Part shown: positions 5,829-11,400 of the stretch, piece after piece
How positions within the stretch are numbered: position 1 is the stretch's first letter
How the letters are laid out: every line of letters starts with the position of its first letter
From: Rhodocyclaceae bacterium
GTDB lineage: Bacteria > Pseudomonadota > Gammaproteobacteria > Burkholderiales > Rhodocyclaceae
NCBI GenBank assembly: GCA_013821865.1
Contig: PNJM01000055.1
Coordinates: 1-11,400 of the forward strand
Direction of reading: 5' to 3'
DNA length: 11,400 bases
Position numbers and translations under genes: made by a program
Notes under the pieces: generated by a model
Told to the model about the DNA's origin: nothing
The model's database searches: none
What the model saw: only the letters and a program-made list of their open reading frames with translations

Positions 5829-7100
5829 CTACTGGCGGATCTCGCCGTTCCCCAGCACGATCCACTTCTGGCTGGTCAGCCCTTCCAGGCCGACCGGGCC
5901 GCGGGCGTGGAGCTTGTCGGTGGAGATGCCGATCTCGGCGCCGAGGCCGTATTCGAAGCCGTCGGCGAAGCGCGTCGAGGCATTCACCATCACCGAACTG
6001 GAATCCACCTCGCGCAGGAAACGCATGGCCTTGGTGTAATTCTCGGTGATGATGGCATCGGTGTGCTGCGAGCCGTAGGTGTTGATGTGCCCGATGGCCT
6101 CATCCAGCCCGGCGAGGACGCGCACCGAGAGGATGGGCGCGAGATACTCGGTGCGCCAATCCTCCTCGGTCGCCCGCTTCATCTGCGGCACCAGGGTGCG
6201 GGAGGCGGCGCAGCCGCGCAGTTCCACCCCCTTGTCGAGATAGATTTTCGCCAGCAGCGGCAAGACTTCCGGCGCGATGTCCGCCGCCACCAGCAGCGTC
6301 TCCATGGTGTTGCAGGTGCCGTAGCGCTGCGTCTTGGCATTGTCGGCGATGCGAACGGCCTTCTCGATGTCGGCGTCGCCGTCGATATAGACGTGGCAGA
6401 TGCCGTCCAGGTGCTTGATGACGGGGATGCGCGCCTCGTTCGAGATGCGTTCGATCAGCCCCTTGCCGCCGCGCGGCACGATGACGTCGACAAATTCCTT
6501 CAGGGTGACAAGTTCGCCCACCGCGGCGCGGTCGGTGGTGTCCACCACCTGCACGGCGCCTTCGGGCAGGCCGGCCGCGCGCAGGCCTTCATGCACCAGC
6601 GCCGCCAGCGCCCGGTTGCAGCGGATTGCCTCCGAGCCGCCGCGCAGGATTGCCGCGTTGCCGGCCTTCAGGCACAGGCCGGCGGCATCGACGGTGACGT
6701 TGGGGCGCGCCTCGTAGATGATGCCGATGACGCCGAGCGGCACGCGCATCCTGCCGACCTGGATGCCGGTGGGGCGTAACTTGAGTTCGCTGATCTCGCC
6801 GATGGGGTCGGGCAGGGCGGCGATCTGCTCCAGCCCTTCCGCCATGGCGGCGACCGATTTTTCGGTGAGCGCCAGGCGGTCGAGCAGGGCCTCCTCCAGG
6901 CCGGCCGCGCGCGCCGCTTCCATGTCCTCGCGGTTGGCGGCAAGCAGCTTCGCGGCATCGCGGCGGATCGCCGCGGCGACGGCGAGCAGCGCCCGGTTCC
7001 TGGCGCTGGTCGAGGCCTTGGCCATGAGGCGGGACGCGGTCCGCGCCTGGCGGCCGAGGTTCTGCATGTAGTCTTTCACGTTCATCGCTTCAGCCTTCAT
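5829..7100 (-). CDS. proA: Gamma-glutamyl phosphate reductase (glutamate-5-semialdehyde dehydrogenase)
   Basis: This 423-residue cytoplasmic enzyme performs the second step of proline biosynthesis, NADPH reduction of gamma-glutamyl phosphate to glutamate-5-semialdehyde, working with glutamate 5-kinase (ProB, not in this window). Seen: the ALDH-like fold with [20 protein letters not shown] (121-140), the GGSEAIRCN segment (154-162), catalytic Cys263 in [13 protein letters not shown], and the C-terminal signature [20 protein letters not shown] (375-394) followed by [14 protein letters not shown]. Full length for the family (about 417-425). The ATG at 7100 overlaps the holA stop as ATGA. A second ATG at 7085 ([11 protein letters not shown]), preceded by AAGG, matches the usual family N-terminus better, so the true start could be there. 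No ProB fusion. Confidence 0.95.
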   Translation of the reverse strand: MKAEAMNVKDYMQNLGRQARTASRLMAKASTSARNRALLAVAAAIRRDAAKLLAANREDMEAARAAGLEEALLDRLALTEKSVAAMAEGLEQIAALPDPIGEISELKLRPTGIQVGRMRVPLGVIGIIYEARPNVTVDAAGLCLKAGNAAILRGGSEAIRCNRALAALVHEGLRAAGLPEGAVQVVDTTDRAAVGELVTLKEFVDVIVPRGGKGLIERISNEARIPVIKHLDGICHVYIDGDADIEKAVRIADNAKTQRYGTCNTMETLLVAADIAPEVLPLLAKIYLDKGVELRGCAASRTLVPQMKRATEEDWRTEYLAPILSVRVLAGLDEAIGHINTYGSQHTDAIITENYTKAMRFLREVDSSSVMVNASTRFADGFEYGLGAEIGISTDKLHARGPVGLEGLTSQKWIVLGNGEIRQ

Positions 7101-8110
7101 TTCGGCTTTCTCGCCAGGCGCAGGGCCAGCTGGAGGAATTCATCCCAGATGTCGCCCCGCGTCAGGCCCTTGATCATGCGGTCGATGCGCGCGGCGGCGA
7201 GCAGCGCCGCACGCAGTTGCCCTTCCCTGAAGCGCGGCAGTGCACGCTGCAGCGCGGCGGCACGCCGGTCGTCGAAAATCCGCTCGGCGCGCAGGGCGGC
7301 CGCGAGCGGCCGCCCTTCATCCTGTGCCGCGCGCAAGGCGGCGAGCGCCCGGATCTCGCTGGCGAAGGCCCACAGCAGCAGGGGCGGCGCCACGTCTTCG
7401 GCGCGCAGGCCGTCGAGCAGGCGGGCGCAGCGGGCGGCGTCGCCGGCAAGCAGAGCGGCGCGCAGCTTGTCCACATCATAGCGCGCAACATTGAGCACCG
7501 CATCCTCGACCTGCGCCAGGCTGAGGTCCCCGGCGGGATAGAGCAGGGCGAGCTTCTGGATTTCCTGATGGGCGGCGAGCAGGTTGCCTTCGACGTGGGC
7601 GGCGATGAAGTCCAGCGCCCCGCGTTCGGCGGATTGCCGCTGGCGCGCCAGGCGCATGCCGATCCAGTCGGGCAGGTCGGGCAGGGCCGGAGCGTTCAGT
7701 TCGATGGCCACGCCGGCTTCGGCGAGCGCGCCGAACCAAGCGGCCTTTTTCGTTTGCCAGTCGAGCTGGGGCAGGGTGACGAGGGTCACCACGCCAGCGG
7801 CCATGCGCTCGCAATAGCGCTGCAGGGCGTCGCCGCCGTCGCGGCCCGGCTTGCCGTTGGGAATGCGCAGGTCGACCAGCTTGTTGCCGCCGAAGAGCGA
7901 CATGTTGCCGGCGGCGAGCATCAGGGCGTCCCACTTGAAGCTGGGGCCGGTGACCAGCACCTCGCGCTCGTCGTAGCCCTTGGCGCGCGCGGCGGCGCGA
8001 ATGGTGTCGCCGGCTTCGATCACCAGCAGCGGCTCGTCGCCGTGGAGAACATAGAGCGGCGCGAGGGTCTTGCCGAGGTGGGCGGGCAGCTGGTCGGCGC
8101 GGAGTTGCAA
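7097..8110 (-). CDS. holA: DNA polymerase III subunit delta
   Basis: This 337-residue protein is the clamp-loader wrench subunit that opens the beta sliding clamp during replication. Family-like features: N-terminal [20 protein letters not shown] then [13 protein letters not shown] (23-35), which sits where ATP-binding loops lie in the related gamma/tau subunits; an [14 protein letters not shown] segment like the AMSLFASRQ region of E. coli Hol[18 protein letters not shown] in the middle domain; and a C-terminal helical domain ending [17 protein letters not shown]. The start is TTG at 8110, since no ATG or GTG fits and homologues begin at this point (MQLR-like). No strong ribosome site is present and lptE ends 8 bases upstream, so coupling is likely. 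It overlaps proA by 4 bases. Close to the usual length of about 340. Confidence 0.92.
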   Translation of the reverse strand: MQLRADQLPAHLGKTLAPLYVLHGDEPLLVIEAGDTIRAAARAKGYDEREVLVTGPSFKWDALMLAAGNMSLFGGNKLVDLRIPNGKPGRDGGDALQRYCERMAAGVVTLVTLPQLDWQTKKAAWFGALAEAGVAIELNAPALPDLPDWIGMRLARQRQSAERGALDFIAAHVEGNLLAAHQEIQKLALLYPAGDLSLAQVEDAVLNVARYDVDKLRAALLAGDAARCARLLDGLRAEDVAPPLLLWAFASEIRALAALRAAQDEGRPLAAALRAERIFDDRRAAALQRALPRFREGQLRAALLAAARIDRMIKGLTRGDIWDEFLQLALRLARKPK

Positions 8111-8118
8111 GGCGGGCG

Positions 8119-8604
8119 CTACCCTTCCACTTTCGCCGCGGCCATGCGGCGCATGATCTGCTGCACGAGGTCGTTCTGCATGTCGCGCCAGAGAAGGTTT
8201 TCCTCCTGCTCCTTGGCCAGCACTTGGGCATCGCTGAAGCTGATGTCGCGCGTCTGCACGATCTCGCTGGCCGGCAGGAACTCGCGCCCCTTGAGGTCAT
8301 GCACGCGGAAGACGAAGCGCAGCCGCAGCTGAAACTCGCGCACGCGGCCGGCCGAGGAGAGGCTGAGGATGTTCTTTTCGCGCGTTTCCCTGACGACGGT
8401 GAAGATGGCCTGGGCTTCCTGCGCCGTTTCGACCAGGCGCGTGCCGCCCTGCGCGCGAATGTTGCGCTTGAGCGACGCGCCCAGTTCGGAATTCTCGGCG
8501 ACGGCCAGATGCAGGCTCTCGAAGGGCAGCGGCTGTGCGCCGCGCAGCTGGAAGCCGCAGCCGGCCAGCAGCGAGACGAAGAGGATGGCAATCGGCGCCC
8601 GCAT
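8119..8604 (-). CDS. lptE: LPS-assembly lipoprotein LptE
   Basis: This 161-residue lipoprotein plugs the LptD barrel in the outer membrane and helps insert lipopolysaccharide into the outer leaflet. Seen: a short lipoprotein signal with lipobox LLAG|C (Cys16 the lipidated residue), then GFQLRG, the hallmark of LptE N-termini, and a small alpha/beta body with SLKRNIRAQGGTRLV and a C-terminal helix DMQNDLVQQIMRRMAA. The family is poorly conserved in sequence, so the call relies on the CGFQLRG start, size and position between leuS and holA, which is the standard location of lptE (rlpB) in proteobacteria. ATG 8604 is preceded by GGAG with 5 bases between. The gene begins 12 bases after leuS. Confidence 0.92.
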   Translation of the reverse strand: MRAPIAILFVSLLAGCGFQLRGAQPLPFESLHLAVAENSELGASLKRNIRAQGGTRLVETAQEAQAIFTVVRETREKNILSLSSAGRVREFQLRLRFVFRVHDLKGREFLPASEIVQTRDISFSDAQVLAKEQEENLLWRDMQNDLVQQIMRRMAAAKVEG

Positions 8605-8616
8605 GTTTTCTCCGTT

Positions 8617-11259
<2,643 letters not shown>

Positions 11260-11273
11260 CTAAAAAAGAAGAG

Positions 11274-11302
11274 ATTATACTCTGCGGACGTGGCTCGCCG
11301 CC
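11274..11302 (-). promoter_or_regulatory. Candidate leuS promoter
   Basis: A perfect TATAAT (11279-11274 on the minus strand) lies 38 bases before the leuS ATG. The position 17 bases upstream reads GGCGGC (11302-11297), with no recognisable -35. The -10 is flanked by AGAG and CTCT, forming a short dyad, and is followed by a pyrimidine-rich run CTCTTCTTTTTTAGC. The predicted start is about 11267, giving a leader near 30 bases. No T-box or leader peptide was seen. Confidence 0.5.
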
Positions 11303-11361
11303 GCGCCCGGCCAGAACGGACATTGGCAGCACGGAAAGCCGGCAGGAAGCGCTGCGGACAC

Positions 11362-11400
11362 CTACGACAGGGCGCGCGCCAACGGCTTTGCCGCGTCGAT
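11362..11400 (-). CDS. Possible C-terminal tail of an upstream gene
   Basis: From the right edge, one minus-strand frame reads IDAAKPLARALS and then stops at TAG (11364-11362), with GC-rich third positions typical of this genome. It would fit a gene in the same direction as leuS, ending about 125 bases before it. Only 12 codons are visible and other frames are also open, so neither identity nor reality can be decided. The rest of 11236-11361 holds only the leuS promoter and leader. Confidence 0.2.
   Translation of the reverse strand: MDAAKPLARALS

Noticed and set aside
5773..5865. N-terminal extension of the chalcone-isomerase-like protein
   Set aside because: It would bury the signal peptide; AAGGAG directly precedes the ATG at 5772.
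11264..11400. Plus-strand protein-like frame (TWLAAAPGQNGHW... ADTYDRARANGF)
   Set aside because: The frame has no ATG, GTG or TTG after the TAA at 11261-11263, so it could not be initiated within the window.

Overview
The window looks like chromosomal DNA from a GC-rich Gram-negative bacterium, most likely a betaproteobacterium. The evidence is an outer-membrane LPS assembly lipoprotein (lptE), the order leuS-lptE-holA-proA, and protein sequences that read like beta-class homologues; a Rhodocyclales-like host is my inference. All nine protein genes lie on the minus strand, so transcription runs from high to low coordinates. No insertion sequence, prophage, CRISPR array, tRNA or rRNA was seen.

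From right to left, a leuS promoter with a perfect TATAAT lies near 11275. It precedes a tightly packed run: leuS (leucyl-tRNA synthetase), lptE, holA (DNA polymerase III delta) and proA (proline synthesis). Gaps are 12 and 8 bases, and holA/proA share an ATGA overlap. After 56 bases comes an exported chalcone-isomerase-like protein. A second unit then starts from another perfect TATAAT near 5153, which is flanked by a 19-bp inverted repeat. It carries a TAXI-type periplasmic binding protein, a fused TRAP permease, ogt (DNA alkyl repair) and xerD (chromosome dimer resolution). The last two are tightly coupled, with an xerD TTG start overlapping the ogt stop. A partial ybaK (Cys-tRNA(Pro) deacylase) runs off the left edge.

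The most interesting part is the 288-base gap between ybaK and xerD. On the plus strand, against every protein gene, it has a near-consensus sigma-70 promoter (TTGAAA, 17 bp, TATAAA) with an A-rich upstream element. About 150 bases follow with a series of stem-loops and seven GGA motifs, ending in a strong intrinsic-terminator hairpin. This is the layout of an independent small RNA. I do not recognise its family; a CsrA/RsmA-type sponge is one testable idea. The other genes are standard housekeeping and transport functions, and I see no new multi-protein system.
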